Assembly (NCBI RefSeq): GCF_001375555.1
Contig: NZ_CTDZ01000009.1
Coordinates: forward strand, 2,783,758-2,847,757
From: Numidum massiliense
GTDB lineage: Bacteria; Bacillota; Bacilli; Thermoactinomycetales; Novibacillaceae
Reading direction: 5' to 3'
DNA: 64,000 nucleotides
Position 1 is the stretch's first letter. Each line of letters begins with the position of its first letter. A program made the position numbers and the translations under genes. The notes under the pieces were generated by a model. It saw only the letters and a list, made by a program, of their open reading frames with translations, did not search any database and had not been told where the DNA came from. Positions 1 through 9,042 of this stretch are shown piece by piece.

Positions 1-43
1 TTGCTTCAAGTTCAGCGGGGGTTGCGCGAATAACTTCCGACAC
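1..43 (-). CDS. WXG100-family protein, N-terminus only (cut by window edge)
   Basis: Reading the minus strand, a GTG codon 10 bases after an AGGAGG ribosome binding site opens a frame beginning MSEVIRATPAELEA that runs off the left edge. The phrase 'xIRVTPxELxA' opens many WXG100 (EsxA/EsxB-like) proteins, small helical-hairpin substrates of type VII secretion. Only 14 residues are visible, so the family call is inference; the neighbouring lipoprotein copies would suit a secretion/immunity locus. Confidence 0.45.
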   Translation of the reverse strand, partial: MSEVIRATPAELEA

Positions 44-234
44 AATAATCACTCCTCCTAATATAGTTAATTCATCATTATTGTATAATACAAATAGAAA
101 AATGGCAAGCATTTTTTGAAAATGTCGTCGAGATTTTTTTGTTGAATGTATCGTTATATTTTCTTCACCCCTAGTTTTATTTTATATTTCACGCATACCT
201 CCTGAAGCGCAATTCTCGCGTGTTGAAAATTTCT

Positions 235-960
235 TCATTCGCCACCCTCATCACTCCTTTCTTCCGAAGAAGGTTCTATAAACGTCACTGATTCCATCAA
301 AAGCTTCGCCTTCTGCTCTTCCTGCTTCACGTCCAAGTTACAAGGCTTCTCCGAATCCTGACAGGCGACACTGTAATAAAAAAGGATCTCCTGAGGATTG
401 TCTTCGGCCCGTATGTAACTAAAAAAGTCATATACAGTGTCATTTTCATGCTCAAATTCTGTTTTCGTCGTTCCATAGTTAATCGTTTTACCTGGCATAG
501 CCTTCTTTTCGAATTTACCATTATAGTTAAAGACGCCACGTACCCACCCTAATTCACTATCCTCCCATTCGCTAAAGTCAGAAGATATGTAATCAACTTT
601 AACGTGATAAGCAATGTTTTTCTCCTTTGCACCAAAACCCACTGTCTCGAAATGGTCGCCAGGTGCTTAATATACTAGATCCGCCATTTTTGCATCTTCC
701 GGAAATAGCATCGTATAACCGTTAACCCCGGAACGGAACAAGTAATAACCTTCCTGCACAGGTTTTATTGAATCCATGAACTTGCGGGTAAACTCATCTT
801 GAAACGCTGTCACTTGCGGCAGTTGTTCTTACGGTATCGCTTTCAATTTTTCGTGTTCTTTGCTTTGGTAATTCATTTCACAACCCCCTAGCACGATCAG
901 CAATCCTATAAGTGTGATGACGGCACAGATGCGGTGTTTCAATCGTGTAACTCCCTTCAT
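235..960 (-). pseudogene. Lipoprotein copy 1, broken by two stop codons
   Basis: Starts at the ATG of MKGVTRLKHR and carries a signal peptide ending in the lipobox LGGC (residues near 23-26). Compared with the neighbouring copy it has two in-frame nonsense codons: TAA in place of Glu in 'AIPEEQ' (about 830) and TAA in place of Ser in 'AYSAPG' (about 669). Downstream the frame stays open to FIEPSSEERSDEGGE. I do not recognise the family; the conserved core is 'YYLFRSGVNGYTMLFPE' and 'DELGWV'. The 135-residue open frame after the second stop is probably not translated. Tandem duplicate of 1072-1840, period about 850 bases. Confidence 0.7.
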
Positions 961-1071
961 CTTTCGCTCATCTCTGTCTTACGTACTATTATTACTGTTT
1001 CCTATTGAGAAATCAAGGTTTTTTGCACTAATTATCATATAAAGGAGTCCTTTACTTATGTAAAATTATCT

Positions 1072-1840
1072 TCATTTTTTTCGTCCGTTACGTTGTTCTT
1101 CCGATGATGGTTCTATAAACGTCACCGACTCCATCAGCAGCTTCGCCTTCTGCTCTTCCTGCTTCACGTCCAAGTTACAACGCTTCTCCGCCTCTTAGCA
1201 GGTAACACTGTAATAAAAGAGCATCTCCTGAGGATTGTCTTCGGTCCGTATGTAACTAAAAAAGTCATATACAGTGTCATTTTCATGCTCAAATTCTGTT
1301 TTCGTCGTTCCATAGTAAATTATTTTACCTGGCATAACCTTTTTTTTCGAATTTATCATGAAAATTAAAGTAACTATGCACCCATCCTAATTCATCACCC
1401 GACCATTCGGTAAAGTCAGTTGACCTGTATTGAACTTTAGCGTAATAAACTTCATTTTTCTCCGCTTTCCCATAATCACCACCAAAACTCATGGTCTCAA
1501 AATGACTACCAGGTGCCGAATATGCTAGATCCGTTATTTTTGCATTTTCCGGAAATAGCATCGTATAACCGTTAACCCCGGATCGGAACAAGTAATAACC
1601 TTCCTGTACAGGTTTCGTAGAATCCATGAACTTGCGAGTGAATTCATCTTGAAACGCCGTCACTTGCGGCAGCTGTTCTTCCGGTATCGCTTTCAACTTG
1701 TCGTGTTCTTTACTTTGGTAATTCATTTCACAACCCCCTAGCACGATCAGCAATCCTATGAGTATGAAGACGGCACAGATGCGGTGTTTCAATCGCGTAA
1801 CTCCCTTCATCTTTCGTAAAAATAATCGCAAGGCTTTCAT
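1072..1840 (-). pseudogene. Lipoprotein copy 2, frameshifted
   Basis: Same protein as the upstream copy, starting MKALRLFLRKMKGV or at the internal ATG (1810) that matches copy 1. It has a lipobox LGGC and about 170 intact residues up to 'KFEKKGYAR', where the frame ends. Here a run of eight A (about 1345-1352) is one base longer than the equivalent stretch of copy 1; reading in the other frame restores 'IIYYGTTKTEFEHENDTVYD' and the rest of the shared C-terminus down to 1072. A further TAA lies in that tail (about 1197, 'SVTC*EAEK'). So both copies are inactive as read. An error in the A8 run would repair only one of the two defects. Confidence 0.68.
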
Positions 1841-1990
1841 ACAATGCTCATCCCCAATCTAGTTAATCCAGTTGTTATATATGTTCTAAGATACTATACT
1901 TAGAGCAATCATGCGCCCGCAAAAATTCATAATACGCAACCCGCAACCTTTTGCAAGCGCATACGTATAACAAGTATTAAAGGAGGACAA

Positions 1991-3370
1991 ATGATGCAAA
2001 AACTAATTGTGTTTTTTATCGGGGTACTCACAATGGTTGGTCCCACCCTCACTCAGTTTACATCGACCGAAGAAGTCTTTGAACAAGTCATCGCCGCCCA
2101 CGAAGCGATTGACTCCGTACAAATTGACTTTACTGATGAGGATCGCACTGAAGATGACTCAAAAGAGACAGGCATTGAACAATACGACTTTAAAAAAGAC
2201 ATCGCATCTGCCCACTACAACGAATCTAAACGTACGACCTATCAAGATAAAAAAGGTGTCGTCGTTGTTCAAGACGGTAAAGTAGCGAAACTTGACCCGT
2301 TTGCACGCGATGTCTTCTCCGTTATGTTAGATAATAGTAAACAGAAGCATAAAAATTGGCTCGCCTACTATCAGTCCTTTGACAGCGATATATGGAAACA
2401 GTTCGACGTCCAGGAAGATGACGAAGCGTACATACTTACGTATAGTGGGGATAGCGATCATCGTCAAAAGCTCCTCGAAGCAACAATTGATGACCACTAC
2501 ACAAAAATAAGTAAAAAACGCGGCGAAAAAGTTAAATATTCGGATGTAACAATCAAACAATTCGACATGAAAATCACTGTCGATAAAGAATCATTTTTAA
2601 TAAAACGGATTGAGCAGGAACAGAAGTACTCTATAACGAATGACAACGGAAAAGCGTCGTTCGATAATGTAGTCACCTACGACTACTCTCACTACAACGA
2701 CGTAAAAGCGATCAATAAACCGAGTGAGGACAAAAAGTCGGCAAAGGATAAAAAATCGGCGCAAAAAGAGAAAGGTAAACCTCTTAGTAAAAAAGAGAGC
2801 AAAACTTACGAGCAGGAAGCAACCGATTATTTAGAAGCGATGATCCAAGCGACTGTCTATCAAAACGTCGACGGCTACGTGGAGAATATTCCGGGTTCAC
2901 AGTCCAAAAAGGAAAAACGAGAAGACGGGGAAGCGGAGAAGCTCTTATTCGTCGAGTTCTATAAACAAAACTTGCAGAACAGTTTACAGCAGTCTGGCGA
3001 AAAAATTGAGGACAAGCAGCTTGACGCCGTAGCCGATGCGTTTCTCAATGCCCTCTCACAAACAAAGTATAAAATCGTCGACGCCAAGGCAAAATCTGCC
3101 GACGAAATTATCGTTCGTCTCGATATCGAAGGGTTTAATGACACGGCGATTAATGAGGAGATCTTTCCACCGCTCGCCCAACAATATGAGGACGGTAAAA
3201 TTAGCACAGAGGAGTTTACCAAAAAGCTTTTCAACGCACTGATCGAGAAGTATAAGGGGGACATTGCGTTAGAAAAGCCTGCCACCACCGAGGTCACCGT
3301 TTTGAGAAACAACGACGGGTCCTACACCGTGATACAGGATCAATACTTGATGGTGTTCGTGCAATACTAA
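1991..3370 (+). CDS. Secreted protein, DUF6612-like N-part plus DUF5105-like C-part
   Basis: 459 residues. The first ATG is 4 bases after AGGAGG (1981-1986). Residues 1-22 form a hydrophobic signal peptide without a lipobox Cys, so it is probably released or membrane-tethered by the signal. Residues about 25-235 resemble DUF6612/LolA-like proteins ('EVFEQVIAAHEAIDSVQIDF'). Residues about 240-275 are a Lys-rich linker (KSAKDKKSAQKEKGK). Residues about 275-459 resemble DUF5105 ('YVENIPGSQSK', 'ADAFLNALSQTKYKIVDA'). Function is unknown; family assignments come from recalled sequence patterns. Confidence 0.72.
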   Translation: MMQKLIVFFIGVLTMVGPTLTQFTSTEEVFEQVIAAHEAIDSVQIDFTDEDRTEDDSKETGIEQYDFKKDIASAHYNESKRTTYQDKKGVVVVQDGKVAKLDPFARDVFSVMLDNSKQKHKNWLAYYQSFDSDIWKQFDVQEDDEAYILTYSGDSDHRQKLLEATIDDHYTKISKKRGEKVKYSDVTIKQFDMKITVDKESFLIKRIEQEQKYSITNDNGKASFDNVVTYDYSHYNDVKAINKPSEDKKSAKDKKSAQKEKGKPLSKKESKTYEQEATDYLEAMIQATVYQNVDGYVENIPGSQSKKEKREDGEAEKLLFVEFYKQNLQNSLQQSGEKIEDKQLDAVADAFLNALSQTKYKIVDAKAKSADEIIVRLDIEGFNDTAINEEIFPPLAQQYEDGKISTEEFTKKLFNALIEKYKGDIALEKPATTEVTVLRNNDGSYTVIQDQYLMVFVQY

Positions 3371-3458
3371 AGGCAACCGACAGCGTTGCGCAGCCTTCTT
3401 GGAACAAACGGTTGCCTACCGACATGGTCCGACGTAGTGCGAGATGCACGGTTGTCGT

Positions 3459-3484
3459 TCAAAGTTGCTACTCAAAGTTGTAGC
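3459..3484. repeat. 13-bp x2 tandem repeat spanning a stop codon
   Basis: Two adjacent 13-mers, 3459-3471 and 3472-3484, share TCAAAGTTG and differ at the last bases. The second holds the TGA stop (read on the minus strand) of the Gfo/Idh/MocA gene, so the end of the gene has been copied once into its 3' flank. Confidence 0.6.
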
Positions 3485-4515
3485 GCCTTCCCCGTTTCCG
3501 CAGATTCGTACAACGCGTTAATGATTTTTTGCAACACGATGCCTTGTTGCGGCGTGCTCAGCGGCTGGCTCCCCGTCAAGCAGCAGTCGACAAACCGTTC
3601 AATCTGCAAGTCGTGATTTCCTTTTTCCGAAAGGTGGGCGGGGGTAATATCGATGAGTGTGTCGTGCTTTTCTTGATATATTTTAAGCGGGAACACGTCG
3701 GCTCCTCCGCGATCCCCCATGACGGTCACATCCATCTTGTCGAGGGGGCCGACGTTTGCCGCAAAAGCCGTCTCGAGCAAGATCGAGGCGCCGTTCTTAA
3801 ACGTGATCATCCCGCGAGCCATGTCTTCGACAGAGTAATTTTGCCAATCCCACGCACCGAGCAGGCCAACCCCGCGTTTCGTTCCTAACTTTTGATAAGT
3901 AACCCCCAATACACAATCCGGCTCGGGGTAGTCCATCAAATACAGGGCCGTGTCGAGCATATGTACGCCGATATCGATCAGCGGACCGCCCCCTTGCAGT
4001 TCTTTATTCGTAAACACACCCCAACCGGGAATGCCGCGCCGGCGCACGGCGTGCACGCGGGCCGCGTAGAGATCGCCTAATTCGCCAGCGTCGACGAAGC
4101 GCTTTAGAACTTCTACTTCTGGCGTGTGGCGATAGTTGAGCCCGTAGGTCAAATATTTTCCTACTCTAGCTGCCGTAGCCGCCATCTGCTCTGCCTCGGC
4201 AACGGTCATCGCGGGTGGCTTTTCACAAATGACGTGACAGCCTGCCTCCAAAGCGGCGATTGTCGTCGGAGCGTGAAACTTATTCGGGGTGCACACACTG
4301 ACAGCATCGAGGTGTACCTTTTGGAGCATCTCCTTATAATCGGTAAAAACGTGCGCAATGCTGAACTTCTCCGCTAGCTGTTCCGCCTTCGCACGGACGA
4401 TATCGCACACAGCAACTATTTCTACTTTATCTCCACATTTTAAGTAAGCGGGTACATGAACGTCGCTCGCTATACTGCCAGCACCGACGATCCCCACGCG
4501 CAACACATTTGTCAA
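3472..4515 (-). CDS. Gfo/Idh/MocA family oxidoreductase
   Basis: 347 residues, the usual length. It starts at TTG, 9 bases after AGGAGG. The N-terminal Rossmann fold shows GIVGAGSIAS (residues about 7-16) for NAD(P) binding; the family motif EKPPAMTVAEAEQM (about 95-108, usual form EKP) carries the conserved Lys. The C-terminal alpha/beta domain has 'GGGPLIDIGVHMLDTALYLM', the region of the active-site histidine. The family oxidises or epimerises sugars and inositols; the substrate cannot be read from sequence. It stands alone, divergent from the SGNH hydrolase. Its stop codon lies in a small tandem repeat. Confidence 0.85.
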   Translation of the reverse strand: MTNVLRVGIVGAGSIASDVHVPAYLKCGDKVEIVAVCDIVRAKAEQLAEKFSIAHVFTDYKEMLQKVHLDAVSVCTPNKFHAPTTIAALEAGCHVICEKPPAMTVAEAEQMAATAARVGKYLTYGLNYRHTPEVEVLKRFVDAGELGDLYAARVHAVRRRGIPGWGVFTNKELQGGGPLIDIGVHMLDTALYLMDYPEPDCVLGVTYQKLGTKRGVGLLGAWDWQNYSVEDMARGMITFKNGASILLETAFAANVGPLDKMDVTVMGDRGGADVFPLKIYQEKHDTLIDITPAHLSEKGNHDLQIERFVDCCLTGSQPLSTPQQGIVLQKIINALYESAETGKALQL

Positions 4516-4662
4516 CTTCTGCAGCCTCCTTTTTTCTGTGATTATACTATCTTAACCGTCTACAGGTTGCAAGGGGCCATACCGATCAGACACAAACGAC
4601 ATGTTATAATAACCGTACACACATTCTCACCTTTACCACTAAAAAACGCAGGGGGGACAAGT

Positions 4663-5295
4663 ATGCACAAAATTGAAGATCGTGCCGTCGTCTTATTTCA
4701 AGGGGATAGCATTACTGATGCCGGTCGCGTACGCACTGACGATAGCGACTTGGGGCAAGGTTACGCGATGATGGCTGCGTCCCTATTTACAGCCCGTTAC
4801 CCGGAAAAAGAAGTGACCTTCCTCAACCGCGGGATTAGCGGTGACCGAGTGATCAATTTGCAACAACGGTGGCAAGAAGATTGCCTCGACTTAAAGCCGA
4901 CGTGGGTCTCCATCCTAATCGGCATTAACGATTGCTGGAGGCGGTTCGATCAGAACGACCAAACGACTGCCGACCAATTTGCACAGTCCTATCGCGAAAT
5001 TTTACAGCGTACGACGGAAACAGTTGGAGCAAACTTAATTTTACTCGAACCGTTTGTATTGCCTTACCCTGTGGATCGGAAGCGGTGGCGCGAGGACCTA
5101 GATCCCAAAATTCACGCCGTCCGAGAGTTAGCACGGGAATTCCAGGCGCTTTACATTCCGTTAGACGGCCTTTTTGCCCAAGCGGCGGCAAAAAGGCAAC
5201 CGAGTTTTTGGGCGGCGGACGGCGTCCACCCGTCATTAGCGGGACACGCATTAATCGCGAACGCTTGGCTCGCTGCGGTAGGCGCACAGGAGTAG
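4663..5295 (+). CDS. SGNH/GDSL-family hydrolase (esterase)
   Basis: 210 residues from the ATG at 4663, preceded by a GGGGGGA ribosome site; the frame is open further upstream but lacks a ribosome site there. Block I GDSITDAG holds the catalytic Ser (about residue 17), block II is NRGISGD (Gly), block III is GINDCW (Asn) and block V is DGVHPSLAGH with the Asp/His pair. No signal peptide, so cytosolic. Likely a carbohydrate esterase or lysophospholipase-like enzyme removing acyl groups; the substrate is unknown. A TATAAT lies upstream at about 4605-4611. Confidence 0.87.
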   Translation: MHKIEDRAVVLFQGDSITDAGRVRTDDSDLGQGYAMMAASLFTARYPEKEVTFLNRGISGDRVINLQQRWQEDCLDLKPTWVSILIGINDCWRRFDQNDQTTADQFAQSYREILQRTTETVGANLILLEPFVLPYPVDRKRWREDLDPKIHAVRELAREFQALYIPLDGLFAQAAAKRQPSFWAADGVHPSLAGHALIANAWLAAVGAQE

Positions 5296-5432
5296 TCCCA
5301 AGACATCTAATATCCAGCGTTCTATAGCCTTTGCCTTCATTTTCGTACGATAGTCACCCTAAATGTAAGACTTTTTATTGTAGGGTAGACTGCAATCTCG
5401 TCCGTAAACTATACATCGTTAGGAAGACAGCT

Positions 5433-6323
5433 ATGACTCAGTCAACCGAGAAACAGAAACAGCACCGTTTACCAACGGCACCAAGCCGAAAGCGACAGCT
5501 GCTTAAAGACTACACCCTGTTATTTATCGGGGCGTTGATCGTCGCCTTATCGTTTAACCTTTTCCTGAATCCGAACCAAATCGTCGCCGGTGGCATTAGC
5601 GGCGTGAGTACGATTATTTACTACTTGTTCGGCATTGAACCGGCTTACACGCAATGGCTCATCAATATCCCGCTATTCGCAATTGGCGTCTATATTTTGG
5701 GGGCGAAGTACGGCGTGAAAGCGGCGATTGGTACCGCCGTACTGCCGCTTTTTGTCTATTTTACGAAAGTGATCGGCCCGCTGACGACTAACCCGTTACT
5801 CGCTTCGTTGTACGGTGGACTCGTGCTCGGCATTGGCGCGGGCGTCGTCTTTCGCGGCGGCGGTTCGACAGGCGGTACCGCACTGCTCGCACAAGTGATC
5901 AATCGGTTAACCGGCCTTTCTTTAGGTGCTGGCGTGCTCATTTGTGACGGTCTCATTATTTTAAGTGCCGGTTTCGTATTTGGCCCAGAGCGGGCGCTAT
6001 ATGCACTCATCGGTCTGTACGTTACGAGCAAAACGATCAACTTAGTGCAAGTCGGGCTCAACTACTCTAAGGTCGCCTTCATTATTTCCGACAAATACGA
6101 GCGGGTACAACAAGCCATCCTTGACGATTTAGATCGCGGCTTGACGAAAATCGGCGCACAAGGCGGGTATACGGGAGATGACCGAGCGGTGCTCATGTGT
6201 GTGTTCCCGCACACGGAACTCGCTAATTTAAAAGAACTCGTGCGCCGCGTCGACACAGACGCGTTCATCATCGTCACCGACACGAACGAAGTGCTAGGAC
6301 AAGGATTTCGCTCCAATGTATAA
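5433..6323 (+). CDS. YitT family membrane protein (DUF161/DUF2179)
   Basis: 296 residues from the ATG at 5433 (AGGAAGACAGCT before it). About 35 basic N-terminal residues precede five or six hydrophobic helices (about 30-200), including the family phrases 'NPNQIVAGGISGVSTI' and 'GGGSTGGTALLAQ'. The C-terminal soluble domain (about 205-290) matches DUF2179 ('SDKYERVQQAILDDLDRG', 'TDTNEVLGQGF'). Integral membrane protein of unknown function, widespread in Bacilli as several paralogues. Confidence 0.88.
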   Translation: MTQSTEKQKQHRLPTAPSRKRQLLKDYTLLFIGALIVALSFNLFLNPNQIVAGGISGVSTIIYYLFGIEPAYTQWLINIPLFAIGVYILGAKYGVKAAIGTAVLPLFVYFTKVIGPLTTNPLLASLYGGLVLGIGAGVVFRGGGSTGGTALLAQVINRLTGLSLGAGVLICDGLIILSAGFVFGPERALYALIGLYVTSKTINLVQVGLNYSKVAFIISDKYERVQQAILDDLDRGLTKIGAQGGYTGDDRAVLMCVFPHTELANLKELVRRVDTDAFIIVTDTNEVLGQGFRSNV

Positions 6324-6347
6324 CAGCCGCACGACATGGCACACCGA

Positions 6348-6626
6348 TCATTTCTGCGGCATAGCGTCGCCCTTCCATTCCGTAACGTAGTGACGCCGCT
6401 GTGCCGGCTCTAGTTTCCGAAACATATCCGCCAATTCTGTCGGCTTTAAGAAGTTGTAGACACGGTACCGCTTTTCTCCATCTAATTCTAGAAAAAATGC
6501 TAATTGGTCAGCCGGATGCAGGTTCAAAAAGTCGCGTCGAAACTGCTCCCGCTGTCCCACTTTTAACGCCCGAATCATGAAGTACGTATACTCTTCGCGA
6601 AACTTGTATTTATAAAGTTTAATCAT
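6348..6626 (-). CDS. Stand-alone MgtE N-domain-like protein
   Basis: 92 residues with a good AAGGAG site before the ATG. 'FLNLHPADQLAFFLELDGEKRYRVYNFLKPTELADMFRKLEP' follows the superhelical N domain of MgtE magnesium channels, but the CBS domains and the transmembrane part are absent and the stop follows cleanly at 'KGDAMPQK'. It lies 25 bases after mgtC on the same strand, downstream of an M-box. In full MgtE the N domain works with the CBS pair in closing the pore when Mg2+ is plentiful. Here it may be a trans-acting regulator or a relic. I favour a kept gene because start and ribosome site are good. Confidence 0.65.
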   Translation of the reverse strand: MIKLYKYKFREEYTYFMIRALKVGQREQFRRDFLNLHPADQLAFFLELDGEKRYRVYNFLKPTELADMFRKLEPAQRRHYVTEWKGDAMPQK

Positions 6627-6651
6627 GGCAATACTCCTTCCGTAAAATATG

Positions 6652-7356
6652 TTAAATGTGTTCGACCTCCACCGAAAGAACGTGATCGATTTTTTTTAGG
6701 AAATAATATATTTCTGTCGTGTACTGTTTTTCCGGAGCCGCAACGGTCAGCTCGATTTTTTGGTTGCCGTTTTCCAAATCCTTCAATTTTATATGTTTGA
6801 TGTTATAGTCGACGCCTTTTTTCTGTCCTTGTTCACTCCGTTTGCGCTCGATCGTTCGTAGCAACTCGGTCATTTTCATATTCGGCTCCATAACGATTTT
6901 GACTAACACGTTGCGCTGCCGCAGCGTGCGCGGGCCGACTATTTTTAGCAAAGACGGCACGCCGTTTACAGCAACGATGAATAAAACGACCGCGCAGACG
7001 GCCTCTAGATAAAATCCAGCGCCAACCGTAATACCTAACCCCGAAGCGCCCCAAATGAGCGCGGCCGACGTTAATCCCGAGATGGCATCGTTGTTGCGGC
7101 GCAAAATGACGCCAGCCCCGAGAAACCCGACACCGCTGACGATTTGTGCCGCCAGCCGCATCGGATCCATGTTCGGATGGGTCGGACCGGCGAACTTGGC
7201 AAACGATTCAATGGAGACGATCGTCACCATACAACTGGCAATGCTAATGACCATGCACGGCTTAACGCCGAGTGGTTTTTGTTTCATTTCCCGATCCATT
7301 CCGATCAACATGCCGAACAGCAGAGAGAGCACCAGTTTGATAACCATTTCCATCAT
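6652..7356 (-). CDS. mgtC: MgtC/SapB family protein
   Basis: 234 residues from the ATG at 7356, which is 10 bases after AAAGGGG; the GTG at 7365 is too close to that site. Four or five transmembrane helices occupy residues about 5-140, with the hallmark 'GMLIGMDRE' and 'QIVSGVGFLGAGVILR'. A C-terminal ACT-like domain follows ('VLVKIVMEPNMKMTELL'). MgtC proteins are made under Mg2+ limitation and in enterobacteria restrain the F-ATP synthase; in Bacilli the role is less clear. The M-box about 600 bases upstream on the same strand supports a magnesium role. Confidence 0.88.
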   Translation of the reverse strand: MMEMVIKLVLSLLFGMLIGMDREMKQKPLGVKPCMVISIASCMVTIVSIESFAKFAGPTHPNMDPMRLAAQIVSGVGFLGAGVILRRNNDAISGLTSAALIWGASGLGITVGAGFYLEAVCAVVLFIVAVNGVPSLLKIVGPRTLRQRNVLVKIVMEPNMKMTELLRTIERKRSEQGQKKGVDYNIKHIKLKDLENGNQKIELTVAAPEKQYTTEIYYFLKKIDHVLSVEVEHI

Positions 7357-7451
7357 TGTTCGCACACCCCTTTCACGTAAGCATTATTCACAATAGCATC
7401 CCCTTCAATAAAGGCACGTTGTTCATAAAACATATCAAAACATCGCGTTCG

Positions 7452-7486
7452 CAAAATAAATAAACTCCCCCTGCCAATAGGGAGAG
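7452..7486 (-). terminator. Weak hairpin, possible terminator
   Basis: On the minus strand CTCCC-loop-GGGAG is followed by TTTATTTATTTT. The stem is only 5 bp. It lies between the M-box terminator and mgtC, so a transcript from the M-box promoter would have to pass it. Confidence 0.35.
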
Positions 7487-7865
7487 CAAGATTGTCGACT
7501 TCTCTGCCTGGTGCGGTCTGGCGTACGCGAAACGGCAACGGCGGCCTTACACAAGGCACGGCGTACACTCGTAGCAGCATTTGCAGCACGCAAATTGTCC
7601 GCCAGGCGCTAGGCGGCCTGCGCAAGGCGACTGTATGCGCGGTGTCTTTTGCCATAATGTACCGTGTGCGCGAGGCAATACGGCGAATCCTATCTGCACG
7701 GCACAACGCAAATGAGACGCGAACGGATACACGCGGTAAACTTGAACCTGAACCATGTGCGATCGGCCTCGCTTTCCCTAAACTCCCTAACATTGCAAAG
7801 TCATTCGTCTTTGATGATCTCAGTAAACAACTTTCTTCACCCACGCGGCATCCGCCCCCTCTCAT
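7487..7865. other. Unexplained 380-base leader between M-box and mgtC
   Basis: Open frames exist on both strands, but their products are Arg/Cys/Pro-rich and show no family resemblance or convincing ribosome sites. The stretch may be a long 5' UTR of mgtC, a decayed gene, or the site of a second mgtC promoter. I see no clear structured RNA in it. Confidence 0.3.
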
Positions 7866-7903
7866 AAAATAGTAAAAAGCCCTCCAACGATGCCAGAGGG
7901 CTT
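7866..7903 (-). terminator. Terminator of the M-box expression platform
   Basis: GCCCTC-loop-GAGGGC hairpin (7879-7901), followed on the minus strand by TTTTTACTATTTT. It lies shortly after the aptamer, the expected place for Mg2+-induced termination. Confidence 0.8.
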
Positions 7904-7934
7904 ACGAATTTATGCGCAAACAAACAGCATGGGC

Positions 7935-8100
7935 CCCCTTGTCGAGTTTTGGCACTACACAACGTAAAGAGACACTTATGTGCTCTTAGCCACATTAAGA
8001 AGAGCCTTAAGCCGGCAATTCCTGTTCTACCCGTCGGCATCTTTCGATATTTCCGGGCAGTGGCCTATGTTCGTGTAGGAGCCTCACCTAACGAGTATTA
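7935..8100 (-). ncRNA. M-box (ykoK-type) magnesium riboswitch
   Basis: The minus strand carries the M-box core in order: 'GTTAGGTGAGGCTCCTA', 'GAACATAGGCCACTGCC', 'TCGAAAGATGCC', 'AACAGGAATTG' and 'GGCTTAAGG'. In known M-boxes Mg2+ compacts the aptamer and favours a downstream terminator, shutting off Mg uptake or homeostasis genes when Mg is high. Aptamer borders are approximate. Downstream genes are mgtC and the MgtE N-domain protein. Confidence 0.9.
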
Positions 8101-8136
8101 ATACAATTGTCTGAACAAAACTTAAGACCAGTATGT

Positions 8137-8165
8137 ATCATACCGTTGTTTTTTCATATTGTCAA
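8137..8165 (-). promoter_or_regulatory. Sigma-A promoter for the M-box transcript
   Basis: TTGACA (8165-8160), a 17-base spacer, then TATGAT (8142-8137), about 40 bases ahead of the aptamer. This is a near-consensus vegetative promoter. Confidence 0.8.
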
Positions 8166-8198
8166 CCGCAACATGCCTTTCAACGAGTCTAAATATTA

Positions 8199-8894
8199 TT
8201 ATAGCCCATCGCCTTCGCCCCCCTCGCCGTCATCGATATAAAGGTGGCGCTCATCCTCCATCTTCGCTGCATACATGACGCGCCGCAAGTCGCGATAACC
8301 TTGCGTCGTCAACTCATCAGTTAACCAATGTTCATCTTTACCGATCAGCGCCAGGTTGTGGTACTGAATGTGGCCATCGATGACAAGCGGCAGGGCGATC
8401 CCGCGATAAGATTTGTCGATCCGTAAGTCCCGTGGCGTCACTGGGTACAAGTCCTCGAAGGGCAACACACTAATCGTGCCCGTCGGCTCCAAGATAGCGT
8501 ACAGCACTTCCCTTACGTCGGGGTAGCCTTTCGCGCGAATGTACGTTAACAACTCAGCTAAGGAAATTTTGCTCCTCTGTAAGTTGTCCTTCACAATTTT
8601 GCCGTGTTTCACAAGAATGGTCGGTTTCCCCAAGATAAATTTATTGCCCCACTTAACGAGCGTCAAGCGGGAGAAACCAATTTGCACGGTCAGTAACACG
8701 GCGATGCCGACGAGCGTCTTCATAATGCTTTCATCTAAAAGCGGCTTCGTCGCCAGTGCAGCGATCATAACGATGGCAATTAAATCGTGCGGTGTCACCT
8801 GTGCGAGGACAGATTTCCCCATTAGGCGCAAAACAGTAATGGCTATGAGGAACATGCCAATCACTTTAACGATATATAAAAACAAAGGACTCAC
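8199..8894 (-). CDS. DUF421 membrane protein (YetF/YdfR family)
   Basis: About 231 residues from the GTG at 8894 (MSPLFLYIVKVIGMF); a TTG at 8930 would add 12 residues, and neither has a strong ribosome site. Three transmembrane helices (about 1-75) are followed by the DUF421 soluble domain with 'ILVKHGKIVKDNLQRSKIS' and 'ELLTYIRAKGYPDVREVLYAILEPTGTISVLP'. The tail is acidic (DDGEGGEGD). The family includes spore-envelope YetF-like proteins of Bacillus; molecular function unknown. Confidence 0.85.
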   Translation of the reverse strand: MSPLFLYIVKVIGMFLIAITVLRLMGKSVLAQVTPHDLIAIVMIAALATKPLLDESIMKTLVGIAVLLTVQIGFSRLTLVKWGNKFILGKPTILVKHGKIVKDNLQRSKISLAELLTYIRAKGYPDVREVLYAILEPTGTISVLPFEDLYPVTPRDLRIDKSYRGIALPLVIDGHIQYHNLALIGKDEHWLTDELTTQGYRDLRRVMYAAKMEDERHLYIDDGEGGEGDGL

Positions 8895-9042
8895 TCCGGA
8901 TTTCTTGCCGTTAACTGTCGTTCGAAACAAGTGTGTATCGTTTGGTATCTTAATATGTCCATTAGAAACGCCTTTTTATGAAAACGCACATGGATTGCTT
9001 TTGTACGACAACCGTCCGTGAAAATACGTAACGGATAAAAAG

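Noticed and set aside
7353..7865. 170-residue minus-strand frame between M-box and mgtC
   Set aside because: Its ATG lies in the T tract of the riboswitch terminator, there is no ribosome site, and the product is Arg/Cys/Pro-rich noise on both strands.
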